The notes under the pieces were generated by a model that made no database searches, was not told where the DNA came from, and saw nothing but the letters and a program-made list of their open reading frames with translations. From Phycomyces blakesleeanus NRRL 1555(-) (Eukaryota > Mucoromycota > Mucoromycetes > Mucorales > Phycomycetaceae), in the NCBI RefSeq assembly GCF_001638985.1, contig NW_017265149.1:1111619-1175618 (forward strand): a DNA stretch of 64,000 nt, read 5' to 3'. Within the stretch, counting starts at the first letter, position 1; each line of letters opens with the position of its first letter. This document shows, in pieces, positions 1 through 10,315 of the stretch. Both the position numbers and the translations under genes were made by a program.

Positions 1-134
1 TTTGACAGCGGAGTGACTGGGTCCTGCAATCATGCGGTGGCTTGGCTCTCAATTATAGCGTTCTCTTTTTTTTTTCTGTGATAAAGGTGCTCCCCCATTT
101 TTGTAAAGACAGCCACACTACCTTTCTCGACATC

Positions 135-798
135 ATGGTTGCCAAGAGTAAGTTGATCTAATTAAGATCCTTAATTTATTTACACATTTTCTGTATATAT
201 ATCTTTATACTTGTCTTCTAAACATATACTAATACTACTGTTATTTATTTATTTATTTTAAAATAATAGAACCCCAAAGCAAGCGTATCAAAGCCGCACA
301 TCGTTATAAGATCATCAAGCGAGTAAAGGAACATCACAGAAAAGAAAAGAAGTTGGCAAAGAAGAATCCCAAGAGTAACAGTAAGTCGATCCCAGAATGT
401 CGATCATCCTCATCCATCTTATTGATCGTAACCTTATTTTTTTTAAAAAAAATTGTAATATTCAGGAACAAAGAAGGATCCTGGAATCCCCAACTCATGG
501 CCTTTTAAGGAAGAATTGCTGAATGAAATCGAACAGGCCAAGCAAGAGGTAAATTTTTTTTTTTGTGGATTTCTGGATTTTTGTACGAATATATACACAT
601 TTTCTTTATATGAATATAGTGAACTAACGTTTTGCTTTGAATTGGATTTATTTTCCCTCTTAGGCTGAAGCCGAAAAGCAAAAGATTAAGCTTGCCCGTC
701 AGGAAGAAAAGGCTAAATTGAAGTTGAAGCAGCAAAAGGAAAAAGAGAAGGTTAAGCAGCATCATCTGCGTCAGGCAAAGAAGAAGGCAGCGGAATAA
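135..798 (+). CDS. GNL3/Grn1 N-terminal domain protein, 113 aa
   Basis: Four exons (135-147, 270-380, 466-548, 664-798) join in phase with GT-AG introns to give 113 residues starting [18 protein letters not shown]. The product matches the basic N-terminal domain of the nucleostemin/GNL3/Grn1 family: [17 protein letters not shown] followed by the family hallmark [15 protein letters not shown] near residues 45-60, then a Lys/Glu/Gln-rich coiled coil to the end. In full-length relatives this domain gives nucleolar targeting and precedes a circularly permuted GTPase domain used in 60S ribosome biogenesis. Here a natural TAA at 796-798 ends the protein before any GTPase motif, and no GTPase coding follows. 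Splice sites and phases are seen directly; a nucleolar ribosome-assembly role is inferred. It may be a stand-alone small protein or a truncated copy. Confidence 0.85.
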
Positions 799-1581
799 AC
801 TCCCTTCTTTATACTCTCCCTCCACCTCTATCTCGCTCGTTCACTCGTTCGTTCGTTCGCTCGCTCGCTTTCTCCATCTATCTATCTACAATTACTTTCT
901 TTTTAGTATTTTTTTTATATTATTCTCTTGCTTTCTATCAATGATCCGTGTACAGACCCCTTACCCATCTACCAAAATGACCGCATCTTTCCAAATATCA
1001 ACAAAAAATGTATCACACAAAACATCCATAAACATTATATACTTGTTCTTTTGGCGCTTGTGCCCTTGACAAGGCTAGAAGAAGAAAGAAAGAAAGAAAA
1101 ATATTTGATTTCCAGAATGTCATTAGCATTATATTATTATTATTATTATTTTTAAAAAAAAAGAGAGAGAAAAAGATCATTTTATTCAATTTTATGAATC
1201 AAATTTGAGGTTATTCATTTATTACATGGTTCAATTTGAATTAATTAATAAATGTTTGTTTGTTTCAAAATTGCATCAATAAGAGATGCTTTTGGAATTT
1301 ACAATAGAGAAAGTCGTGGCGCTCTGGACAAACATGGCAATCCCTTTGAATTAATAAAGAAAAAATCATTACCGTATAGGTGAGCTCTTCCATATTATAT
1401 TTTCGCTAATGATTTATAAGCTGCAATGTTTTTTTTATACACCAATAAATATATTTTCACAGTATTAATACAGTCACACAAATCTATTACTCTTTTGAGA
1501 AATGTGTACCTTTTTTTTAAGGAATTAACAACCTCACTTTATAAACTCATCTGCAGGTATGATGATAGAGACGATTCTATA

Positions 1582-1616
<35 letters not shown>

Positions 1617-1718
1617 GACCTATGAATGGTTTTGTATGTATGTGTATGTAGATTGGCGTGCATTAATTAGTTTTATAAAACAAGTAAAAATAAAAGGTAA
1701 AATAGAAATATAAAATAT
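799..1718. other. Intergenic with microsatellites and one candidate exon
   Basis: This gap separates the 3' end of the GNL3-like gene from the convergent RIB1 stop. It begins CT-rich with GTTC/GCTC tetranucleotide steps (about 838-870), holds ATT repeats near 1135-1152 and a TA run at about 1584-1612. A short open frame from ATG 1252 to a donor-like AG/GTGAGC at 1379/1380 reads like coding sequence but has no recognised family. It could join in phase to 1557-1713 (ending TAA), but that exon would be largely encoded by the TA microsatellite. I see no RNA gene. Confidence 0.5.
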
Positions 1719-2855
1719 CTATTGTGGTAATATGGATGTTGGAAGATCAAGCATGTGTCTCATCTTTGTAACCTTGACAGCAAGGTATCTATCAAGCTCT
1801 TTCTTAGGAGTGGACTGGGGTGTGTGTGAGAGTGGCGGAGAGGAGGACCATGACTGAGGTACCATTGATTTTCTATCGACCACTTTGATGTCTCCAAATG
1901 CCTCAAGCTGTTCAATTTTATCTGGATTATTGGTCAGCAATCGCACTTCTGACAAACCAAGATCTTTGAGAATATCATTGGCAATATCGTACGTGCGACC
2001 ATCTGCTGGATGGTCCAACAGTAAGTTTGCAGCAACCGTGTCATGGCCCAGATCCTGAAGGTTATACGCTCTGACAAAAATGTTACGTAAGTAAATAAAT
2101 AAATAAACGAATAACTAGATGACTCATTGTTTCGAAACAATCAAGACACACACACACACACATGTATATATGTATATAGAAATAAAGTTCTGTACTCACT
2201 TTAATTTCTCTAATAATCCAATACCCCGTCCTTCTTGTCGTAAATATACAATTACACCTCTTCCTGCCTGTTGCATCAACCTCATAGCTTCATCCAGCTG
2301 CTCTCCACAATCACATCTAGCAGAGTGAACAGTTTCTCCCGTGAAACACTCGGAGTGTATGCGTACAAGCGGAGCCTCTGAAACCGGGCGCCAGGCTTCC
2401 TTGGCAATAGCCTGTTGTTGTGCCAAACGAGCCCACTGTTTAGCATTTAGTTGGGTATACTGTGTTTCGTCTGTGATGATCTCTTCAAGACGGCCATAAT
2501 ATGCACCGCGCACAACTCTGTTCATAATCGTCTCGTTCTCCCAGGTCTTGTCAAGCGAACTGGACCGGATATCATCTCCGTACACAATAGCCATGTGCTC
2601 TTTTGTGTCCTTGTTGTTCTTGTAGAGAAAGAGGTGCATCTCACCACCTTCCATGGTCGGAATACGTGCACGGACCTGGCATTGGACATCCAGCTTGTCT
2701 TGTTGTAGAGCGGGTGTGATTGCTTTGGGTGAATACAGCTGGTTACTCATGAACTTGACATATTCTTTGTATGATGTTGGCCGAGGCAGAGATGATGGAA
2801 GTTTGACTGTGTCATGGACAACATTCATACCGAACAAGGTAAACACGGCAGGCAT
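1719..2855 (-). CDS. RIB1: GTP cyclohydrolase II (riboflavin biosynthesis)
   Basis: Two exons (2855-2200 and 2070-1719) give 335 aa. GTP cyclohydrolase II (EC 3.5.4.25) opens GTP to 2,5-diamino-6-ribosylamino-4(3H)-pyrimidinone 5'-phosphate, formate and pyrophosphate, the first committed step of riboflavin synthesis, in the cytosol. The zinc-binding cluster is visible at residues 168-183 ([16 protein letters not shown]; Cys170, Cys181, Cys183), followed by [17 protein letters not shown] at about 199-213. After the intron come [19 protein letters not shown] and the substrate-binding LLTNNPDK, then a C-terminal [12 protein letters not shown] similar to other fungal Rib1. The intron (2071-2199) has GTGAGT/CAG borders. 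The start is the first ATG of the open frame and gives a fungal-type N-terminal extension. No key residue is missing, so it should be active. Confidence 0.95.
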
Positions 2856-3722
2856 CTTTATTTAAGAGGGTAAAAAGAAGAAGAGAAAAAAATAAAGAGA
2901 AAGAAAAAAAAAGAAACAAGGGCAATTGAATCTTAATCCCCTGTCTTTATTTTATATGTTATTTTCAAATCAACGCTCAACTTGGATTTGGTGTGTCAAG
3001 CTTGACTAAGCATGAGTTGTGACCCATAGTGTCACAACATCTCCCCTTTAACCCAACCCAGATTTAAACGCTGATTAACCGTCGGACATTACATATTGTC
3101 TAACATTGATTCTAATGATTAATAAGAAATTTTAGGCTGTTGGAATCAGCAATCTTACGGGGACGACATCTTCCTGATGGCGCACTACCCCCCTTTTTTT
3201 TGCCAAACCAATTGATTGGGCTTACTTGTCCCGGGCCCAGGGTCTTTTCCTAATCCTTCAGGGTGAAATGGCGTGTCCTGAAAAATACAATGTATTCAAT
3301 TAATAGTCCTTTGCGCCCTACGTTTAGACGGTTATAAAAAAAACACTATATCAATAGCCTGTTAAGCAGAAGATTATAAGAAATTGTTGCCATTACATTG
3401 TGACGCAATCTTGTTCGATGTTTTTACTATTTATTGTCCTTCTTACGTGTACCATCTCTTTCTCTTTCTCTCACATATATATTACCAGAAAGTGGCCCAA
3501 AGCTTTTCATTGAAAAAAGCTATAAGCAAAGCTGTTTATCCTCTTCTCAAAAGGTATCGAGTCATTCCATTCCATCCCAGGCAAATATCCTACCAAAATA
3601 GACACAACTTGTGGTCCGGTATAATAAAAATGTCGCCCTGTAGGGTTACTGTGTTTTTATTTTTTTTTATTTTTGCACATTTAGCAAATATCAAAATATG
3701 ACTCTTCAAAAAAAAAGTAATT
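2856..3722. other. Intergenic; RIB1 upstream region
   Basis: An A/G-rich tract lies directly upstream of RIB1 (2866-2925) and probably forms its 5' leader. A somewhat GC-richer block (about 3150-3280) has no recognisable gene. An open stretch near 3488-3660 (QKVAQSFSLKKAISKAV-like) could be part of the decayed gene that follows, but no start or clean splice structure was found. No RNA gene was seen. Confidence 0.4.
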
Positions 3723-4831
3723 ATGAGGGAGATTACGGCTAATTATTCAATTGGGTTTCGTCAACATGCCCTGTCAGCCTATCCGTAAGTCTCCCCTTAA
3801 TATATAATTAACATTCAAACTTCCTTGAAATTGCAGGCACCAGGTAGAGATCGATTTACCGTTATCGTAATGACAACTCAGAGAGGTTCCATAACATAAA
3901 GAAATATATCTTTGATTTCGTGAGATCCAACAACTTGGCCTTAGAATCTGATGCCCTTCTTATTCTCTCGTTATCTTCAATTCTCTTATTAAAAGAATAA
4001 CAATCGACTATACAAAGACATGATCCCGTCTTTTTTTTCAGTAATATACTATACAAAAAAGTGCGCAGAATCAGCCTTGACTCTTTGAAACTGTATAAAG
4101 CGTATGCAATAAATCTAGTGATTGAATCAACGCAGCATCTTCCTTACTTGGCTTAGAGAGAACCATAGATAAGAAACTCATCGTATCTGCATCTCAGCTT
4201 CTCCAACTTCTGCCAACGGATCCAACAAATTCAAACATGCAAGACAACACTCATTACAAGATATATTTTACATGAAATACAACCTTTATTTGACGATCAT
4301 AAACGAGACATACGCCTGGAGTTTGGTTTTATTGGTTACTCAGATTGTATCATTACCGTTTTTCCACACCATACAGATAATGGTATGAATGCGGGCTATG
4401 ATGAGGTAAAAAGACAATCAAGGGCGGGAAGCCACTGTTTGGTCAATTTGGATCTTGTGCGGCTTGCGACGCTTGGGAAAAGAAGAAAGAAGTAGAAACG
4501 ATTGTGTATTGAATAAACGTTATTTCCCAGCCCCATATATTACGCTTTATTTAATCCGGCTACATGTTGGTGAATTTAATTGTGTGGCTGAATTGGGTTA
4601 TGTGCTATTTCAGATGTTTGTTTCGGAAGTCCCTGCTTACCTGACAAACTCCAACAATTTGGAAAATGCTATGTATGTTTTCAATCTTTTTGCGAACCTG
4701 AAGATAGCAATGCTGACATCTTTACTTGGTGCTATAATTCTCTGCTTGCAACTGATGTTATGCTCATGCTGGATGTAAAGAAAAATAGGAAGAGAAAAAA
4801 ACAGCTGGGTACTGTTCTTCTAAATAAATAA
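3723..4831 (+). pseudogene. Decayed protein-coding gene of unknown family
   Basis: One reading frame (codon starts congruent to 2 mod 3) reads as ordinary protein for long stretches from about 3851 to 4490 and again from 4613 to a final TAA at 4829-4831. Pieces include RFHNIKKYIFDFVRSNN, RRISLDSLKLYKAYAINL, EFGFIGYSDCIITVFPHH and a Cys-rich tail (KCYVCFQSFCEPED). The frame is broken by TAA, TAG and TAG (single-base changes from Gln codons would explain all three) and by several stops in 4490-4612, where an intron or decay is possible. A first exon from ATG 3723 could be joined at a GTAAGT near 3783. The two TAGs near 4154-4168 could instead lie in a short intron. I recognise no family. Seen: continuity of one frame over about 1 kb. 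Inferred: that this is a dead gene rather than an unresolved multi-exon one. Confidence 0.45.
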
Positions 4832-5145
4832 AATCATCTTTACTCTGTTTCCACCACAGTATTACAGTTGTCTGTTTATTCCAATCAATTTCCAAGAGCT
4901 CTTTTAAATATATATTATCACTTTAATGATAATAGTAATAATCAAAAATAATAAAAGCGTTAGACTTGCAATCCAGCTTAATACTGGTCATATTCAAATT
5001 TGGTTTTCTGTGAAATGCAATACTCTAATATTATATTTTCAACTTTAAAGTTTTCCCATAATCTAATAAAAATATCATATCAAGCTAAAAGAAATTAAAT
5101 GTCCAAAATTTAAGATAATAATAATAATATAATACAGATATATAA
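4832..5145. other. AT-rich intergenic spacer, no gene seen
   Basis: Short AT-rich spacer between the decayed gene and the UGT51 stop, with AAT/ATA runs. A segment near 4955-5015 superficially resembles a tRNA anticodon and T-loop, but it does not fold into paired arms. Confidence 0.5.
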
Positions 5146-8100
5146 CTATTCCTCCTTGACTTCGTTTTCATCTGTAGAAGTTCCCCACAGTGCCCACTTT
5201 GTTGGTAATAATGAGGTTAACTTTGTATACTCTGGCTCGGGATCTAATTGGGAATTCCGTTTCGCCAAGCCAATCTCACGATATATGCATTCTACAGCTG
5301 TCTTTACACCATTTTCCTAAATAACCAGGCAATAATATACATAGATGGATCAAATAAGATTTCTTAAATTACATATCTATTCCTACAATTCAATCTTACC
5401 GCTCGAATGGTTTCTCCAATAGACTTTGCTCTAGCTATCATACTAGAAGAGCTAGTGATGCTCACCAAAGCATCGGATAATTTGTTGATCGTTAACTTTG
5501 ATATACAGACACCAATTCCGAGTTCTTCTACACGCTGTCCCCAAAAACGTTGATCTCCAAAGAATGGCTTAATAACTGTCGGGAGACCAGCTCTTAATCC
5601 AGCCGCAGTTGTACCTGCTCCTCCGTGGTGAACAACACCCTGGATTTGAGGGAACAGCCAATCGTGAGGAACTGATGATACATTAAATATTGTGCCGGGG
5701 TACTCGTTCAATATATCATTGGATTTATCAACCTCACCAGAAGCCTCATTTAATGTCTCACCCTTGGAACGAGCAGACCAGCCCTTACTAATGATGGCTC
5801 TGACATCGGCTTCAATAACAGCTTCAATAAGAGTTTTACTAAGGGCTTCAGGGTCTGGAACAATGATGGATCCAAAGCCAATATAGACTATAGGGCGTTG
5901 ATCTTCTTTTTTGAGAAAGGCTACAAGAGCCTCATCAGGCTTCCAGGATTGGTACGGATTGTCGAGAAACCAATAACCTGTGACATGAACATAATCTGGC
6001 CAATCTCTAGGAGGAGATACGATTGTTGAACTGAAGGAGTATATATGTGGAACACGCCAGAGAGCAAGCCGATCAAGGGTTGTAGATTGTAGCTTTAGTT
6101 TGGTACGTCTAAAGCGGTTGATGTATCTTTGAGTGCCAGCCCACAATGCCATTTCAATGACAGAGTAAGTCATGTCATTGTAAATTCGACCGACTGCAGT
6201 AGTTTGGACAGCAAATGGGTGTGGGAAGCGAGTTGTCTGAGACCACGGAAAAGGCATTGACCTAAAATAGGGTATTCCTAAATATATATGCATTGTTATT
6301 TTTATCGTGTTAGAATGCATATATACAACGAGAACATATGAAATACACAGATGAAATTCATACCTAGTTTTTCGGCAAAATGAATGCCAACCATTACGCT
6401 CGGACTTTCGATCAAAAGGTCTGTTCCCTGGCAAGCCTCCCAAGCAGTTTCTAATAGAATCTCAAACCAGCCATAGAACTGTGAAGTAAGGTATGCGATT
6501 ATTATCTTCCAAGCGTAATACCTCAAATATAAATACGACTTACAAAAGAAAGTCCTTCCCGTATAAAAGCAACCGACAAGAAGTTGTTATCAATACATAA
6601 TTTCTAAAATAAATAAGTAAATAAATAAATAAGATGAAACACACTGTGTGTTTATTTCAATTTTTCAACTCTTTTGGCTCTTACCATCAGTTCACCTGGA
6701 TCGCCTCCAATTGATCGGAATTCAATACCATGTCCCTCTACCCAACCCTTGTATTCTTCGTGAGATGCGATACAACACTTGTGACCGTCTAGCATCAATT
6801 GTTTGCACAATGCAATATAGGGCTGAACATCACCCCGGGATCCAATAGTCAAACATGTAATATGCATAGGTTTGGGTGACTTGTAATGTGTTTCCACTTT
6901 CTCAGTCTTGAGGGATGATAATAAGGGTGGTCCATCTAATTTTTGATAGAAAAACAGTTGCCAAATAAGTACCGAGTCTATTTAAGTAACAGAGAAGTGT
7001 ACACCTACTATACTTTTCTGGAAGAAGGACATGTTCCTGAGACTTTGAAAGAATATCTGCTAAAGTAAGTGGATATGTGTGAATAGATATGGGTTTTTGA
7101 AGATTTTGTTTATCCGAAGATTTTAACATCCACTGTAGATATAGGACAGCATAGCATCTATCACGCAAGACTTGCGAGGAAAACTCAAAATACACCTGTT
7201 ACAGAGATACAAACAAATAAGTTACTTTTTTCTTCTTCTTCTTCCTATTGGATAATCAAAAGGAAAACCTGTCTACCTCTTCTTGAATGTTCTTGAAAGT
7301 GATGCCAAGTCCAAAGAAAATATAATAACCCCGGCTTTTTAGGCGTCGAATATTTACAATGTCTTGACTGGGAACAATAAGCTACAAATATATCAATACA
7401 TATGAAAACAAAATAAATAAAATGTACAGATAAGAAAGATGCAATTGGTATTTCGCTAATTACCTTTTGGCGTCCTGCAAGTATTCTTGAATGAAAACAA
7501 ACATAGTTTTCTGTCAAGTAGATCTTGCCATAATACGGTAATATCTTCCATAATGCCGTATTAAAGACTATGTTTTAATAATAATACAGTTATTTATAAG
7601 TCTATAGTTTGATTAAACAAGTATAAAATATAGCTTACCCCCAACTACAGATTCAGCTGTTCCCAACATAGCAAAATGTGTCACCAACTGTTTATTCATT
7701 TTTGCTTGTTCATCCTGGTCCTCTTTTTTGATTTGAATTATGAGATCCGATCCATTAATGCCAAAGTTATTACACGGGCTATTCCTTTTTTGAAAATTCG
7801 ACAGAAAAGCAAGACTAGTCCATGCTGACGACCCAGATTTGTTCTTATACAGGTGAGCTACAACCTGTTCAGTCATATCTTCTGGGGCACTGTTGGGATC
7901 AGGGATCAGTATCCCTGGGGAGGGATCTGAAACTCGGTGGCGATGATGAGCAAGTTTCTTTTCTTCTTCGGGATCTTTTTCGTCGCTGAATCCAAAAGGC
8001 CTCAGAGCAAAGTTACGGATAGAGTTTATTGAACTACTTCTAAATCTTCCGGATTTTTTGGTAGATTGACGAGGGGACAAAGTGGAAGCTTTGGGTATAG

Positions 8101-9777
8101 TGTCCGGAAGGGATTCAGCCAAGGGAGCCTCAGGCTGAGAGAAGTTTGGAGGGCTGGCTATAGATTGCGGGTCATGTTTCCGTCCCGAATGTATAGCTTC
8201 TGAAACCGCACGTGGTAGCTTTGAAAGTGTATTGTGAACCTCATGTGTAATGGAGCGTGTTTGTGCCGTGTCTGAGGCAAAAGGAGTAGCACTCTCGACG
8301 GCAAGACTTTTGGGGGGTGAACCTGAGAAGAGAGAAAAATCTGCGGCTGAAAAATCAGAATATTGGCTCCGCAACAAGGTCATTGGACTTGTAAAGGCGC
8401 TCACTAATAGAGCGAGTACAGAAGAAGGTGTTGACCCATTTCCAGGATTAACGCTCTCAAGATCGCCCAAATCTTCCTCTTTGGGAGCATTGATTTCAAA
8501 TCGTTGGATCCCCTTTTCGGCCTGCCACAAATTGCGTAGGGTGCTCACAACAATGCTAATGTTGGGAAAAAACGCAAAAAAGTACTAGACTCAGGAAATA
8601 GGTAAGCTTTTCTTAAACATAATTTTAGGCAAGGATTGCTTGGTTCTAACCTCATCACTTTGATCGCCCATTTCGTCTAGGTCAGCAAACTTGATATTCA
8701 GATAATCCACAAATTCAAAGGCTTGGACTTGCTCAATTTGAGTAATCTTTGCCAAAGGTATAACAATTCGAACTGTGCTTCCGGTATTCTTGGCCATAAA
8801 CACAGCCCTTTGCAATTCTTCCAGCCTAATAGAAATCAATCATCATTACCTCATATCAAATATATACCAAAAATAAAAAAATAAAAAAACCTGTTTCTTT
8901 AGCACAACACTTGCCATTCTTTCTGTGATACATCAGAGTCAGCATGTAATTCAAATCTTCGGCTGTCTGTTGCTAATATGATACCAAGTGGTTTCGTTGA
9001 AGATTCTTCAACTTGGATGATTTGCTCAAGGTGAATGGTACCCAGAGGTCTGTATTTACTTTCGGCTGATTCATACCATGAAAGCACATGATTGCGTAAC
9101 TCAAAATAAAAGCGCGTCAATCGAGGTGATGTCCGATGCTTCTTCTTGGACAAATAACCTGTTTTTTGAGCCTAAATAAAAGTATAAAGCATTTATAAAC
9201 AAAACAAAGTCCCTAATTTGAATAATCTCTAAGCTTTTTTTTAGCTTGCTTTACAAGCCTTACATCTTTTCCAGGTAATGCAGCGTAAAAACAGACATGT
9301 TTCTCGGTCAAGAAAAGAAATCCAGGTAATGTTACCAAGCGGACAAGATAGCACGGAAATTCTAATAAAGAAATGGGTTAAATAAATATACACATTGTGC
9401 GTAAATAAGCAATTCTTTATTTACAGCCCTTTTTTTCCCTTTATCTATTTGCTCTTTGGTTCCTGTTCTTTGTCGCTTAGCTTTATGTATTTCAAATATT
9501 CAACTGGTCTTACCACCAATCCATCGTTCAAGCGGCGATAGTTCAAACACAGACATCATCTCTGCCACTGCAGAAGTATCTCCAAGAGGTCTTCCGATAG
9601 ACATCTCGGAGAGAGTACGTTGTGGGGCTGGCCTAGGAACATTAAGAGGGCTCGGGACTGTTTCAGTGTTGTCACTGCAGAAACATAAATTTTAGTGATA
9701 GTCTATTGGAATGAGATTCCTCATTCGACATGCAATAAAAAAAAAGGAAAGTAAATGCACCTTTGTGTTGTGTTCAT
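5146..9777 (-). CDS. Sterol 3-beta-glucosyltransferase (UGT51/ATG26)
   Basis: Fourteen exons on the minus strand (9777-9761, 9674-9514, 9361-9264, 9171-8909, 8825-8651, 8584-7639, 7567-7464, 7381-7277, 7195-7009, 6935-6685, 6603-6544, 6478-6364, 6277-5400, 5316-5146) stay in phase and give 1,176 aa, close to yeast Ugt51 (about 1,200). The enzyme transfers glucose from UDP-glucose to the 3-OH of ergosterol and binds phosphoinositides; some fungi need it for pexophagy. Domain order fits the family: GRAM start ([19 protein letters not shown], about 58-90), PH (about 93-185), GRAM tail (YFFAFFPN near 240), long Ser/Pro linker, second GRAM ([19 protein letters not shown], about 555-650), then the GT1 domain starting [16 protein letters not shown] near 700. 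The sugar-donor motif [17 protein letters not shown] is present. The 17-nt first exon and the donor at 8908 (GT/GTTGTG) are the least certain parts. Confidence 0.93.
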
Positions 9778-10315
9778 TATTGTTCGAAATGAGTTTTTTT
9801 TTGAGAGACAAGCAGTATAAGAAACGTATAAATCAGCTCAGAGCTCACTTACTCTAAATGCTTGCCAGTCCCGCTCATAAAATAGAATACAATAGAAAAA
9901 AAAGGTATAATAAAAAAATAAAATTAAAATAAAATAAAACTTGGACCTGGTTACATTCATCCCATTACAAAGTGTCAATGGGTCAGTAGTGCAACCCTCG
10001 GGTCGACTAATCAGCCGAAATATTTTAGCACGCATGAAAGACAAACCTAATTATTTACGCCGGTCAGCCATTTATTTCATTTCATTTCAATTTATTGCTA
10101 TATGTTATTATTATGATTGAATAGTTAAATGCAAGTGTATATGCAAAAAAGGAAGGGCGTATACATAGTGTGTAGTTCCATGAAGAAGATATTTAAGAGG
10201 GAGTGTGTGAGAGAAAGGGGTGAGATAAGAAGGGAGGGAGAAATAATGGGTAAATAAGGCAAAACGTTTTTGTTGTTGTTGTTGTTGTTGTTGTTATTGT
10301 TGTTATTGTTGTTGC
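9778..10315. promoter_or_regulatory. UGT51 upstream region and TSC2 3' flank
   Basis: The 538 bp between two tandem minus-strand genes must hold the UGT51 promoter and the TSC2 3' end. A GTT repeat (about 10271-10314; CAA on the transcribed strand) begins directly after the TSC2 stop. A GC-richer block near 9950-10060 contains no recognised gene or RNA. No clear TATA box was identified. Confidence 0.4.

Noticed and set aside
505..825. Minus-strand 106-codon open frame
   Set aside because: Antisense to exons 3-4 of the GNL3-like gene; Leu/Phe-rich translation typical of the reverse of a Lys/Glu-rich coding strand.
3000..3300. Possible solo LTR near RIB1
   Set aside because: No second copy, no matching TG...CA ends and no target duplication could be found.
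4955..5015. tRNA-like string with a TTGCAA anticodon-loop look and a TTCAAAT T-loop look
   Set aside because: The stems flanking these loops do not pair and there is no acceptor stem.
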